A DNA stretch of 64,000 nt from NCBI GenBank assembly GCA_965199135.1, contig OZ240685.1, forward strand, positions 3,100,001 to 3,164,000, read 5' to 3'. This DNA is from EB88 sp965199135. Lineage in GTDB: Bacteria; Acidobacteriota; Terriglobia; Terriglobales; Acidobacteriaceae. Made by a program: the position numbers and the translations under genes. How positions within the stretch are numbered: the stretch's first letter is position 1; every line of letters starts with the position of its first letter. The notes below the pieces were generated by a model, which did no database searches, had not been told where the DNA came from, and worked only from the letters and a program-made list of their open reading frames with translations. Below, one piece after another: positions 1 to 8,163 of this stretch.

Positions 1-169
1 CTGGCATGCTGCTGGTTTCCACTTCCTTGTACACAAAGGAGAGCACCCGCTCCTCGGGCTCATCCGCCCATGTATTTCCCTTGCCCTGCACCCGTGTTGA
101 GCCGCGCTGCCAGCCCTGCGGTGTCAGGTGCCACTCTGTCCATTCATTTCGAATCGCCATGGTATCCAT
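1..169 (-). CDS. Hypothetical protein, N-terminal fragment cut by window edge
   Basis: An open frame runs leftward off the window from an ATG at 169 (or the in-frame ATG at 160) with no stop. It encodes MDTMAIRNEWTEWHLT followed by about 40 more residues ending in a run with VLSFVYKEVE. The composition is ordinary for a soluble protein and unlike a random shadow frame. It lies divergent to the metallo-hydrolase at 223, with about 50 bases between the starts. No family is recognised from this fragment. The start is uncertain because neither ATG has a clear Shine-Dalgarno sequence. Confidence 0.55.
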   Translation of the reverse strand, partial: MDTMAIRNEWTEWHLTPQGWQRGSTRVQGKGNTWADEPEERVLSFVYKEVETSSMP

Positions 170-222
170 TATGCAATCGCGCCGGGTTGATCATGGCTCC
201 TCCTCTATGTATCCATACGGGA

Positions 223-873
223 ATGACTTCATACATACGCGAGACCTTCCCCGTGGGGCTACTCGCATGCAACTGCACTCTTCTTGGTGACCCGAATACC
301 CGCGAAGCGATCGTGATCGATCCGGGACTCAGCGACACCGGTGGCCCGAAGTTCCTGCTGGGTCGGCTCCACGCACTCAAGCTCACACTGAAGCAGATCC
401 TCATCACGCACGCCCATATTGACCACATCGGCGGCGCGCTGGCCCTGAAACAGGCGACAGGCGCTCCCATCCTGCTCCACGATCGCGATCTGCCGCTGCT
501 GGCCATGATGCCCATGCAGGCTGGCTGGATCGGACTCACCACACCGCCGCCGGTGCAACCCCCCGATGAGATCCTGCGCGAGGGGCAGGCGGTCGGTCTC
601 GCCATGCTCAAGGGCGAGATCCTGCACACCCCCGGACATACCGAAGGCAGCGTTTGCATTCTGTTTCCGGAACAGAAAATCCTCTTTGCTGGCGACACCC
701 TGTTCGCCGGGTCGATCGGCCGCACGGATCTGCCCGGCGGCGACGAACGGCTCCTCCTGCGCTCGATCCATACGCGCCTCATGCCGCTGCCGGAGTCGAC
801 GATCGTCGTTCCAGGCCATGGCGACGAGACCACAATCGGCCAGGAGCGCGAGACCAACCCCTTCCTGAACTAG
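223..873 (+). CDS. Metallo-beta-lactamase-fold hydrolase (glyoxalase II-like)
   Basis: This 216-residue protein has the metal-binding motif THAHIDH near residues 62-68 (HxHxDH), a second histidine in the PGHTEGS segment, an aspartate in AGDTLF and a final PGHG histidine. These are the ligands of the binuclear MBL fold. Its length fits the short GloB-like branch that hydrolyses thioesters such as acylglutathione, but the substrate is not shown by the sequence. I chose the ATG at 223 because the fold begins directly after it. ATGs at 193 and 70 would only add residues unlike the family. Its stop overlaps the stop of the convergent aminotransferase in the palindrome ctag at 870-873. Confidence 0.85.
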   Translation: MTSYIRETFPVGLLACNCTLLGDPNTREAIVIDPGLSDTGGPKFLLGRLHALKLTLKQILITHAHIDHIGGALALKQATGAPILLHDRDLPLLAMMPMQAGWIGLTTPPPVQPPDEILREGQAVGLAMLKGEILHTPGHTEGSVCILFPEQKILFAGDTLFAGSIGRTDLPGGDERLLLRSIHTRLMPLPESTIVVPGHGDETTIGQERETNPFLN

Positions 874-2048
874 CAAGGCTCTTTCAGCACCCGCAGCACT
901 CCGGCCAGAGCGGCGGCAAACACCGCCGTTTCGGGCAGGAGGCTCACAACGAGCCAGCCCCGGTCGCGAAATCCAAATGCCGAACCGGGGTGCACCAGAA
1001 CACCCTCGGCCGCGAAGAGGCGCAGGGTAAGCGCTTCATCCGTTTCAACAGCAGGGACACGCAGCACCGCATACCAGCCCCCCTCGGCCGCAAGCCGCGT
1101 CAGCGCCGTTCCCTTTGCCTGCCCGTCAAGCTCCAGCAGATTCGCCTCCACCCGGAGCCCAATCTGCTGCTGCAGACCGCTGTAGTTCCCGAGCCAGCTG
1201 GGCAGCGCCTCCTGCACAGGCGCATTTACCGAGAGAAAAGTGTCGGCAATCACCTCCAGGCGCGAGCGTGCCGCTCCCCGAAGCGATTCCTCGCCGCAGA
1301 TGGCAATCCATGAGAGCTTCATCTGCGGCAGCGCCGCGATCTTGCTCATCCCGCTCAGCACAAATGTCAACGCGTGTGCCCCGGCGGCGAAGGTGCCGGG
1401 GATGGCCTCCGCAGCCCATGCGTAATCGAGAAAAACCTCATCCACGATCAACGCAATGCCGTGGCGAAGGCAGATCCTCTCCAGCGCCAGGCGCTCCGCC
1501 GCGCTCACGTAGTGACCGGTGGGATTGTTGGGGTGCACGACCGCGATCGCCCGGGTGCGTGGCCCGATCCGCTCTTCGATTGCCCCGGGCTCCACCTGCC
1601 AGCCGTGCTCGTAGAGCAGCGGGTACGGCACAAGCCGCACATCATCCAGCCGGGCCAGGTAGTCAAAGAGCGGGTAAGAGGGCGTGCTGATCAGCACCTC
1701 ATCGCCGGGGTCACAAAGCAGTCGGAACAGAAAGCTGTACCCTTCGCTGGTGCTGGTGGTGAGGCAGAGGTCGGCGGTGTCGAGCGAAGCACCCCGCTCC
1801 CGGTAGTAGCGTGCGACCGCCTCACGAGCAGCAGGGCGTCCGAATGGGATCGGCTCATACACCAGGGCAGCAGGGCCGGCGAGCGGGGGGAGGATGCGCG
1901 CAGCATCGAGCGCGAAGCCGCAGCGCGTCGGGTTTGACGCCGTAAGGTCCAGGATCGGAAGGCCCGCTGCCTGCCGCTGCTCGACGGCACGGGTAAGCTC
2001 ATTGACCCCCTCACCCCAGTTCGTTCGTTCCGAGAACATCCATCCCAT
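870..2048 (-). CDS. Pyridoxal-phosphate aminotransferase, class I/II
   Basis: About 392 residues with the fold-type I pattern: a TSNPT-like start (LTASNPTRCGF), a glycine-poor substrate loop, VVHPNNPTGHYVS (the asparagine that contacts PLP), IVDEVFLDYAW (the aspartate that pairs with the pyridine nitrogen) and SGMSKIAALPQMKL, which carries the Schiff-base lysine. The C-terminal small domain ends with a GWLVVSLL stretch. The substrate is not evident; family members range from alanine/aspartate aminotransferases to pathway-specific enzymes. The ATG at 2048 has GGTGGA just upstream and is preferred over a GTG at 2084. It starts only about 50 bases from the divergent HAD gene, so the two share a promoter region. 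Confidence 0.85.
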   Translation of the reverse strand: MGWMFSERTNWGEGVNELTRAVEQRQAAGLPILDLTASNPTRCGFALDAARILPPLAGPAALVYEPIPFGRPAAREAVARYYRERGASLDTADLCLTTSTSEGYSFLFRLLCDPGDEVLISTPSYPLFDYLARLDDVRLVPYPLLYEHGWQVEPGAIEERIGPRTRAIAVVHPNNPTGHYVSAAERLALERICLRHGIALIVDEVFLDYAWAAEAIPGTFAAGAHALTFVLSGMSKIAALPQMKLSWIAICGEESLRGAARSRLEVIADTFLSVNAPVQEALPSWLGNYSGLQQQIGLRVEANLLELDGQAKGTALTRLAAEGGWYAVLRVPAVETDEALTLRLFAAEGVLVHPGSAFGFRDRGWLVVSLLPETAVFAAALAGVLRVLKEPC

Positions 2049-2097
2049 TCTTCCACCCGGCTCGCCGTCCCGCATAATAGCCACAGCGAGGGTTCAG

Positions 2098-2763
2098 ATG
2101 GCAGCGATCAAAGCAGTGATCTTTGACTACGGCATGGTCTTAAGTACGGCGCAGGAACCAGCGGCGCTAGCAGCCCTGAAGCAGATCACCCGCCTGGACG
2201 ATGCCCGGTTTCATGAGCACTACTGGCGATACCGGCACTCTTATGATCTCGGCGACCTGAACGGTACCACCTTCTGGAAGAAGATCTCTGAGGATGCCAG
2301 CCTCGACCTCACGCCAGCGGAGATTGATCGTTTGATCGAGAACGATGTGCTCATGTGGAGCACGCTGAACGAAACCATGCTGCTCTGGGTGCAAACGCTC
2401 CAGGATGCGGGCTTCAAGACCGCCATCCTGTCCAACATGGGCGAAGAGCTGCTTCGCTTTATGCGCCAGGAGTTCGGCTGGCTCGGCCGATTCGACCACC
2501 ACACCTGGTCCTGCGAGCTGCGCATTGCCAAGCCAGACCCGGCGATCTATCGCTACACGTGTGAAAAACTCGGCGTCGCGCCGGACGCGGCCCTGTTCCT
2601 GGACGACAAGCCGGAAAACATCGCAGCCGCTGAGTCCATTGGCCTGAATGCGATCCAGTTCACCACCGCCGGGGCTCTTCAGAATGCGCTCAACGAGCGC
2701 GGCTACCTGTCCATGCTCCCGGGCCCGCTGACACCAGCCGTAAAGGCCCCGGTCCTCGGCTAG
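2098..2763 (+). CDS. HAD-superfamily hydrolase
   Basis: A 221-residue haloacid-dehalogenase-type phosphatase. Motif I is IFDYGMVLS near residue 8, where the usual DxD second aspartate is replaced (DYG), as in several epoxide-hydrolase-N and dehalogenase-like HADs. Motif II is ILSNMG, motif III is the lysine in IAKPDPAIY, and motif IV is FLDDKPENI. The helical cap lies between motifs I and II. The missing second aspartate makes a classical phosphatase mechanism doubtful, so substrate and chemistry are left open. The ATG at 2098 follows a GAGGG-type ribosome site. It is transcribed away from the aminotransferase at 2048. Confidence 0.85.
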   Translation: MAAIKAVIFDYGMVLSTAQEPAALAALKQITRLDDARFHEHYWRYRHSYDLGDLNGTTFWKKISEDASLDLTPAEIDRLIENDVLMWSTLNETMLLWVQTLQDAGFKTAILSNMGEELLRFMRQEFGWLGRFDHHTWSCELRIAKPDPAIYRYTCEKLGVAPDAALFLDDKPENIAAAESIGLNAIQFTTAGALQNALNERGYLSMLPGPLTPAVKAPVLG

Positions 2764-2811
2764 CAGCGGAGGCCAGCAAGGTGCGGCCGGGGTCTGGTTC
2801 ACTAAGACTGC

Positions 2812-2845
2812 GTCATCCCGGGCGAAACGAAGGACCTGCAGTGCT
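2812..2845. repeat. Half copy of a dispersed acidobacterial-type repeat
   Basis: In the gap between the HAD gene and ribBA lies the segment gtcatcccgggcgaaacgaa, continuing aggacctgcagtgct. It closely resembles one arm of the inverted repeat at 46898-46982 (gtcattctgagcagaacgag, then ggacc). Read on the minus strand it encodes the frame LQVLRFARDDAV, a signature I associate with noncoding interspersed repeats in acidobacterial genomes. Only one arm is visible here. Confidence 0.55.
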
Positions 2846-2854
2846 CGCTCCCCC

Positions 2855-4063
2855 TTAACGCACCAGCGGAGCAAAGTCCGGGATCGCGACCTGCTCCACG
2901 ATCTCGACTCCAAAGCCCTGCAGCGCCGGAACGTGCGTCCGGGTATTCGAGAGCAGCCGGATACGCCGGATACCCAGGTCCGACAGGATCTGCCCTCCCA
3001 GCCCAACCTGCCGCAGGATGCGCCCATGCCGATCCTCGTGCGCATCGGCGCCCCGGCCATCCCGGTGCGTATCGCGATGCAGCTGGATCGCAGCCAGAGC
3101 TCCCGGCAGCAGCGCGGGCGTCGGATCGATCTCGAACCCACGGCTGCCGTTGTGCAGGTAGATCAGCGCACCGCGCCCGGCCTCGGCAATCGCTCGCATC
3201 GAGCGCTCCACGCTCCTGCGGCAGTCGCACAGGGTTGAGCCAAAGACCTCGCCTGCCAGGCAGTGCGAGTGCACCCGCACCAGAACCGGCGTCTCCCGCT
3301 CCCCAGGCTGCGCCACCTCTCCCCGTACCAGGGCCAGGTGGCTCTCGCCACCATGCACCTCGTTCTCGTAAGCGATCATGCGGAAGTCCCCGTACGCCGT
3401 CGGCAGCACCGCCTCCGCGACGCGCAGGATGTATCGCTCATGCTGTAGCCGGTAGCGGATCAGCTCCGCGACGGTCAGCATCTTCAGCCCGTGCGTCTCG
3501 CAGAAGGTGACCAGGTCGGGAACGCGGGCCATCGACCCGTCGTCGTTCATGATCTCGCAGATCACCCCGGCTGCCTGCAACCCTGCCATTCGCGAGAGGT
3601 CGACCGAGGCCTCGGTCTGCCCGGCACGGACCAGCACGCCGCCCTTGCGCGCCCGCAGAGGAAAGATGTGTCCTGGCCGCGCCAGATCGGCAGCCGTGGA
3701 GTTCGGATCGATCGCAACCTGGATGGTGTGTGCGCGGTCCGCAGCCGAGATACCGGTCGTGACTCCCTCGCGCGCCTCGATGCTCTCGGTAAAGGCTGTG
3801 CCGAACCGGGAGGAGTTCGCGGCTGTCATGGGACCAAGACGCAGGTAGTCTGCACGCTCTTCGGTCAGCGTCAGGCAGATCAGGCCGCGGCCGAACTTCG
3901 CCATAAAGTTGATCGCCTCTGGCGTTACAAACTCTGCCGGAAGCGTCAGGTCTCCTTCGTTCTCGCGGTCTTCATCATCGACGACCACGATCATGCGTCC
4001 CGCCCGAAACTCTTCGAGCGCGCCTTCGACGGTGGTGAAAGGAGATTCCTTGATAGCTGCCAT
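2855..4063 (-). CDS. ribBA: Bifunctional 3,4-dihydroxy-2-butanone-4-phosphate synthase / GTP cyclohydrolase II-like protein
   Basis: This 402-residue protein has two riboflavin-pathway domains. Residues 1-205 are a typical RibB domain that makes dihydroxybutanone phosphate from ribulose 5-phosphate: DDEDRENEGD at 29-38, RPGHIFPLRA at 129-138 and TEASVDLSRMAGL at 150-162. Residues 206-402 resemble RibA and keep the three zinc cysteines (C268, C279, C281 in HSHCLAGEVFGSTLCDC). The usual QEGRGIGL loop is NGSRGFEI, the central segment is rebuilt, and the arginine at 351 lacks the aspartate normally two residues before it. Cyclohydrolase activity is therefore uncertain. No FMN riboswitch is recognisable in the short gap upstream. 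Confidence 0.9.
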   Translation of the reverse strand: MAAIKESPFTTVEGALEEFRAGRMIVVVDDEDRENEGDLTLPAEFVTPEAINFMAKFGRGLICLTLTEERADYLRLGPMTAANSSRFGTAFTESIEAREGVTTGISAADRAHTIQVAIDPNSTAADLARPGHIFPLRARKGGVLVRAGQTEASVDLSRMAGLQAAGVICEIMNDDGSMARVPDLVTFCETHGLKMLTVAELIRYRLQHERYILRVAEAVLPTAYGDFRMIAYENEVHGGESHLALVRGEVAQPGERETPVLVRVHSHCLAGEVFGSTLCDCRRSVERSMRAIAEAGRGALIYLHNGSRGFEIDPTPALLPGALAAIQLHRDTHRDGRGADAHEDRHGRILRQVGLGGQILSDLGIRRIRLLSNTRTHVPALQGFGVEIVEQVAIPDFAPLVR

Positions 4064-4111
4064 ATGGGTATTCTCGGCTACTTGGATGTTGTGCGGGGTC
4101 TGCCGGACACA

Positions 4112-4139
4112 ACAAAGGCTGCCCAGAGGCAGCCTTTGT
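4112..4139 (-). terminator. Hairpin terminator after the 75-residue protein gene
   Basis: A perfect 12-bp stem (acaaaggctgcc / ggcagcctttgt) with a 4-base loop lies between the stop of the gene at 4157 and the start of ribBA. The following minus-strand sequence is only moderately T-rich (tgttgtg). It probably ends the upstream transcript and insulates ribBA. Confidence 0.65.
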
Positions 4140-4156
4140 CACTTGGTCCCTGCAAA

Positions 4157-4384
4157 CTACAGCGTCGACTCGATCTCGAAACCCCAGGCCTCAAGCAGCG
4201 CCTCGGGGATGTACTTCGAGTTTCGGTTGCGCCGCGCCCACTCCCGCAAGCGGGTAGAGCGCTCATACTGATCGGGGGTCAGCTTGAACTCCTTGACGAC
4301 CTGTTCGAATGAGGTCACAGTAGGAACCACCGGGCCAATCGGCTCCGGCTTCCCCCAGTTTGGATTTCCGCGACGTTTTGCCAT
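4157..4384 (-). CDS. Small conserved-looking hypothetical protein (75 aa)
   Basis: A compact 75-residue basic protein starting MAKRRGNPNWGKPEPIGP and ending in GFEIESTL. The middle (QVVKEFKLTPDQYERS, then LREWARRNRN) looks like two short helices rich in arginine and could bind nucleic acid, but I recognise no family. The gene is free-standing, has a perfect hairpin after its stop, and starts right after a T-rich stretch at 4440-4490 that may hold its promoter. Codon use and amino-acid composition are those of a real gene. Confidence 0.7.
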   Translation of the reverse strand: MAKRRGNPNWGKPEPIGPVVPTVTSFEQVVKEFKLTPDQYERSTRLREWARRNRNSKYIPEALLEAWGFEIESTL

Positions 4385-4494
4385 GCGCGTTTCACGCCCC
4401 TAACGTACGCAGGTCTGCTCCATACTGCTGGTCTCAACTCTGCGCGATATCCTGTGATTTTACACAGATTTTCTTCCAAAATCAATAGACATCT

Positions 4495-6066
4495 CTACTT
4501 CTCCGCCTGTGCATAGAAGCCGCGCAGGTCCTCCCGCATCTGCTTCAATGCCTCGACATTGAGGTACACCATGTGCCCAGCCGGGTAGTAGGTGAAGTGC
4601 ACATTGCGCTGCAATGCCGGCGTCAGCATCATGTGATTCAGCTCGTACTCCGTTTCGAAAAAGGGCGTTGCGAGATCGAACCACCCATTCGCCGAGAGCA
4701 CCTGCAGCTTGGGGTTCTTGCGCATCGTGTCCCCCAGGTCCCCTGCAACGTAAGGAAGTGCCTGTGGCCGCGCGTTATAGCTGCCGGCCGGCTTGTGGTG
4801 CCAGTCCCACTCCCCGATCGTGTTTGCGCTCAGTCGGTACTCCTCTGTCGAGTCGTACTTCAGCTCGCGGGTCAGGTAGTCATGCAGTGCACCCACATAG
4901 GCCCCGGAGATCCCGGTATCCGAGGGATCGTAGTCAGGCGTCTCCCCGGCATCGTCCAACTCTGTCCCTTCAAAGCGCGCATCGTAGCGGCCCAGCACAT
5001 CCCCGTCGTTGCGCAGGAGCTCCCTGCGGAAGCGCGAGGGAGTGATGCGCAGCTTGGCTTGCTTGATGTACTCGACAGAGAGCCCGGTGAAGTGGTGGAG
5101 CTGCTCGGCAATCTCGTCTGCCTTCGCCTGCGGCAGCGTGTCCCCGGCAGCCAGCGCTTCGGCGTACTCACCGTGCGCGAACACCCGCGCCTGCTCCACG
5201 AACGCCTTCATGTCCCCGGGCATCTCCGGGAGCTTCTTGTGATAAAAAGCGATCGCTGCGTAGGACGGCAGGTAGTTCACATAGCTGACCTCGAGTCCTG
5301 CGCCGGTTGATGCGTTGTAGTTCAGCACCGAGGACAACAGCGTGATGCCGTTCAGCTGCACGCCGTCCTCCTGGAGCACGGCAGACAGGCCCGCCGAACG
5401 GGTCGTTCCATACGACTCGCCGAAGAGGAACTTGGGCGAGTTCCAACGGCTGTTTACCGTCATGTAGCGCTCGATGAACTTCGAGAACGCATGGAGGTCC
5501 TGGTCGACGCCGGCAAAGTCCTTCGGGGTCGCCTTGCCTACCGCGCGCGAGTAGCCGGTGAGCGGCGCATCGATGAACACGAGGTCAGACTGATCAAGCA
5601 GCGAGTACTGGTTGGGGACCACCTGGTACGGTCCGGAACCGGTGGCCTGGGGCGAGTCAGTGATCACGCGCATCGGCCCGACGGACCCCATATGCAGCCA
5701 CAGCGACGCAGAACCAGGGCCACCGTTGTACAGAAAAGTCACTGGCCGGGTGTGTGGGTCTGCGCCATCCTCGGTGTAGGCAACATAGAAGATCGAACCG
5801 TACGGCTTCTCCTCATCATTGCGGATCAAGAGGGTCCCCGCAGTCGCGGTGTAGTGAATCTGCCGGCCGCCCAGGGTGATCTGGTGCGAGGTCACGGACG
5901 AACGCTCCACTGGTGGCACGTCATCCTTCTGCGCGGGTGGGTGCGCAGCGTCGCCGGCGTGAGTCGCCGGCTCTGCGGGTGGGTGTTCCTGCGAAAAGAG
6001 GGGTGAGGAAAGAGCAAGCGTCGCGGCGGCGAACAAAGCGGCCACAGAACGGCATGGAAGGGTCAA
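4495..6066 (-). CDS. Secreted S10-family serine carboxypeptidase-like protein
   Basis: About 523 residues. The nucleophile serine lies in FLFGESYGTTR and an oxyanion region in FLYNGGPGSAS, both typical of serine carboxypeptidases with the alpha/beta-hydrolase fold. A C-terminal histidine is in YYPAGHMVYLN and the aspartate is probably in NGWFDLATPF. A hydrophobic signal peptide (SVAALFAAATLALSS) precedes a proline/alanine-rich linker. I favour a TTG start at 6066, which has GAGGA seven bases upstream and puts the signal peptide at the N-terminus. An ATG at 6168 would add 34 unlikely residues. It follows the glycosyltransferase on the same strand and could be cotranscribed with it. Confidence 0.88.
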   Translation of the reverse strand: MTLPCRSVAALFAAATLALSSPLFSQEHPPAEPATHAGDAAHPPAQKDDVPPVERSSVTSHQITLGGRQIHYTATAGTLLIRNDEEKPYGSIFYVAYTEDGADPHTRPVTFLYNGGPGSASLWLHMGSVGPMRVITDSPQATGSGPYQVVPNQYSLLDQSDLVFIDAPLTGYSRAVGKATPKDFAGVDQDLHAFSKFIERYMTVNSRWNSPKFLFGESYGTTRSAGLSAVLQEDGVQLNGITLLSSVLNYNASTGAGLEVSYVNYLPSYAAIAFYHKKLPEMPGDMKAFVEQARVFAHGEYAEALAAGDTLPQAKADEIAEQLHHFTGLSVEYIKQAKLRITPSRFRRELLRNDGDVLGRYDARFEGTELDDAGETPDYDPSDTGISGAYVGALHDYLTRELKYDSTEEYRLSANTIGEWDWHHKPAGSYNARPQALPYVAGDLGDTMRKNPKLQVLSANGWFDLATPFFETEYELNHMMLTPALQRNVHFTYYPAGHMVYLNVEALKQMREDLRGFYAQAEK

Positions 6067-6188
6067 GCCGGGGTCCTCGCGGGGGAGAGAATCCCGCCCG
6101 TGCACGGACAGTTCAGGAGGTGCCGGGAGGGTGCACCCATGATTGCATACAACCGGAGACTGCTCCAACCGAGGGGCTCCGGAGCTGC

Positions 6189-7706
6189 CTAGGTCCCGGT
6201 GCCCCGGATAACCACCTGGGCGGTACGGAACAGGATCTTCAGATCAAGCCAGAAGCTCCAGTTCTCCACGTACGCTGTGTCAAGTGCGATATACCGGGCA
6301 AAGGAAGAGTCATGCCGCGCCTGCACCTGCCAGAGCCCGGTGAGTCCAGGCAGCACCTCGAGACGGCGGAAGTGCTCGAGCGCATACCGCGCAACCTCGC
6401 TTGCAATCGGCGGTCGAGGTCCGACGATGCTCATCTCGCCACGCAGCACGTTGAAGAACTGCGGCAGCTCGTCCAGCGAGTACTTGCGCAGGATGCGGCC
6501 GACCTTGGTGACCCGCGGATCCTTGGTCATCTTGAAGAGAATGCCGTCGCGCTCGTTGTGCTTGGCCAGTTCCCGCTTCATGGCTTCCGCGTCCCGGATC
6601 ATGGTACGGAACTTGAAGCACGGGAAAACGCGACCACGCTTGCCGATGCGCTCCGACACATAGAAGACCGGGCCACGTGAGTCGATCACAACTGCGAGCG
6701 CGATGACCAGCATGATCGGGAACACCGCAATCAGCGCCGCAAGCGAGAGCACAATATCCACGACGCGCTTCATAAAGAAGGCGACAAATCGCGGATTACG
6801 CCGGTGTAGGGCCACCATTGGGTAGGCACCCAGATACTCCACCGGCGCATTGTGTGCGAGCTCCCCGTAGAAGCCAGACATTGCGCGGATGTCGATCTCA
6901 ACATCGTGGGCTTCCTCGAGCAGATTGATGACCGTCTCGATGGGGCAGGGCTGCGCAATCACCAGTTCATCGATGAAGTGGAGACGGGTGAGCTCGCGGA
7001 GACGTTCCATATTCCCGAGGATCCGCTCAGGCGGCACTTCGGCTGCGTCCGTGGTTCCCGGTGCATGCAGGAAACCGCAGAGACGGTAGCCGAGGTAGTA
7101 GTCATCCTCGATCTGCTGGCCAATGGCAAAAGAAAGCTGGTTGGTTCCGAGAATCACAACATTGCGGGTTTCGACGCCCTTCGCGTAGCGTGCAAACCGC
7201 ACTGCTCTCCAGATCGCCCGCCGGATGCCCAGCGCTATGGCCGTTGTGCCGACCAGCACGATCACCAGGAGCCGGGAGACCTCAAGGTTATGCATCAGGT
7301 AAAGCCAGCCGCAGAGCAACACTCCGGCCGTGAGGCAGGCCTGCACGATCAATCGCTGTTCATGCGCTCCGCTGCGATCCGGAACACCGTTGTACAGACC
7401 GTAGCGGCGGAGCACGAAGAGCAGCACCAGGAGGAAACCCAGCAGGTACCAGGAGTCCGACATCTCCGGCGACAGGCTTTCCGCCAATCCGCGGAAGTGC
7501 GTGAGGTGACTCACCACCAGCACGTGCACCATGATCGCGAAGACAAAAGCCCCCAACGTGACGAGAACGTCATTGAACATCATCAGCGCCGCGGCTGCGA
7601 GAGCAGGGCTCGCGTGATTCCGCGGCTGGCTCAACGGCCGCACCACGTGCGGTACCGACCGTGGTTCCCTGCTGTCGCCGCGTCTGAGGAACTCTGAAGT
7701 GCCCAT
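6189..7706 (-). CDS. Polyprenyl-phosphate hexose-1-phosphate transferase (exopolysaccharide initiation)
   Basis: This 505-residue membrane enzyme transfers a sugar phosphate to undecaprenyl phosphate, the first step of exopolysaccharide or O-unit assembly. The N-terminal half has about five membrane segments and a CoA-binding-like Rossmann region (NVVILGTNQLSFAIG), as in the WcaJ/EpsL type. The C-terminal catalytic domain starts with a membrane segment (VDIVLSLAALIAVFPIM), followed by CFKFRTMIRDAE, KYSLDELPQFFNVLRGEMS, VGPRPP and LPGLTGLWQVQAR, all signature motifs. The sugar (glucose, galactose or another) cannot be told. No other exopolysaccharide gene is adjacent; a CpsB-type phosphatase lies separately at 23038. 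Confidence 0.92.
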   Translation of the reverse strand: MGTSEFLRRGDSREPRSVPHVVRPLSQPRNHASPALAAAALMMFNDVLVTLGAFVFAIMVHVLVVSHLTHFRGLAESLSPEMSDSWYLLGFLLVLLFVLRRYGLYNGVPDRSGAHEQRLIVQACLTAGVLLCGWLYLMHNLEVSRLLVIVLVGTTAIALGIRRAIWRAVRFARYAKGVETRNVVILGTNQLSFAIGQQIEDDYYLGYRLCGFLHAPGTTDAAEVPPERILGNMERLRELTRLHFIDELVIAQPCPIETVINLLEEAHDVEIDIRAMSGFYGELAHNAPVEYLGAYPMVALHRRNPRFVAFFMKRVVDIVLSLAALIAVFPIMLVIALAVVIDSRGPVFYVSERIGKRGRVFPCFKFRTMIRDAEAMKRELAKHNERDGILFKMTKDPRVTKVGRILRKYSLDELPQFFNVLRGEMSIVGPRPPIASEVARYALEHFRRLEVLPGLTGLWQVQARHDSSFARYIALDTAYVENWSFWLDLKILFRTAQVVIRGTGT

Positions 7707-8163
7707 TTCGTTTGAAACCCTTGGCTTACTTTCCTAGGTCGATGGCAATTCGGACCCGCGATCGCACATTCGCGGGCGGATCGAGGAGGAAGAGCGAAGC
7801 GCAAGCAGGTTCGCCGGGAAGACAAAGAGATAGTTGGCGGTTGGCACCGCTCTGTGTCTGTTCCGACTGTACCCGACTGCGCCCGGAGTTCAGCTGTGTT
7901 TCCGTGCTTCTTAAGCAAACCAAAGATACCCCGAACCCCATTCCGGAACCATGAATCACTGGCTCAGATGCTTGCTGTGGTAGCTGGGTCCACTTCATTC
8001 ATCCCCGAATCGGCTTTCTCATTGTCCCATTGCGGGTGGCTCGTACCTATCGAACCAGGACACGAATTGGTAACGATTCAGTAACGACGAACCCCTTCTG
8101 CAATCAGGGTAAAAACAACCGCTTTCCACGTCATGAAAACCGGGAATGGTGTAAGTTAGGGGC
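7707..8163. other. Long intergenic region between divergent genes
   Basis: This is the only gene-free stretch over 300 bases in the window. It must hold the promoters of the sugar-phosphate transferase (minus) and the HD protein (plus). The visible structure is a direct repeat gtaacga at 8070-8076 and 8081-8087, 11 bases apart, about one helical turn. I could not find a convincing sigma-54 site (GG-N10-GC), RNA gene or coding frame with protein-like composition; short frames here look like noise. Confidence 0.5.

Noticed and set aside
144..857. Long minus-strand open frames opposite the MBL hydrolase
   Set aside because: They are antisense shadows of a GC-rich gene; their translations lack domain motifs and are rich in Arg, Ser and Pro.
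2167..3141. Minus-strand frame of 324 codons between HAD and ribBA
   Set aside because: It crosses the HAD gene, the repeat and part of ribBA in other frames and has no protein-like pattern.
4064..4156. FMN riboswitch upstream of ribBA
   Set aside because: The gap is under 100 bases, contains a terminator for the other gene and none of the conserved RFN-element blocks.
7712..8084. Short frames on both strands in the intergenic gap
   Set aside because: They overlap each other, have no ribosome sites and no protein-like composition.
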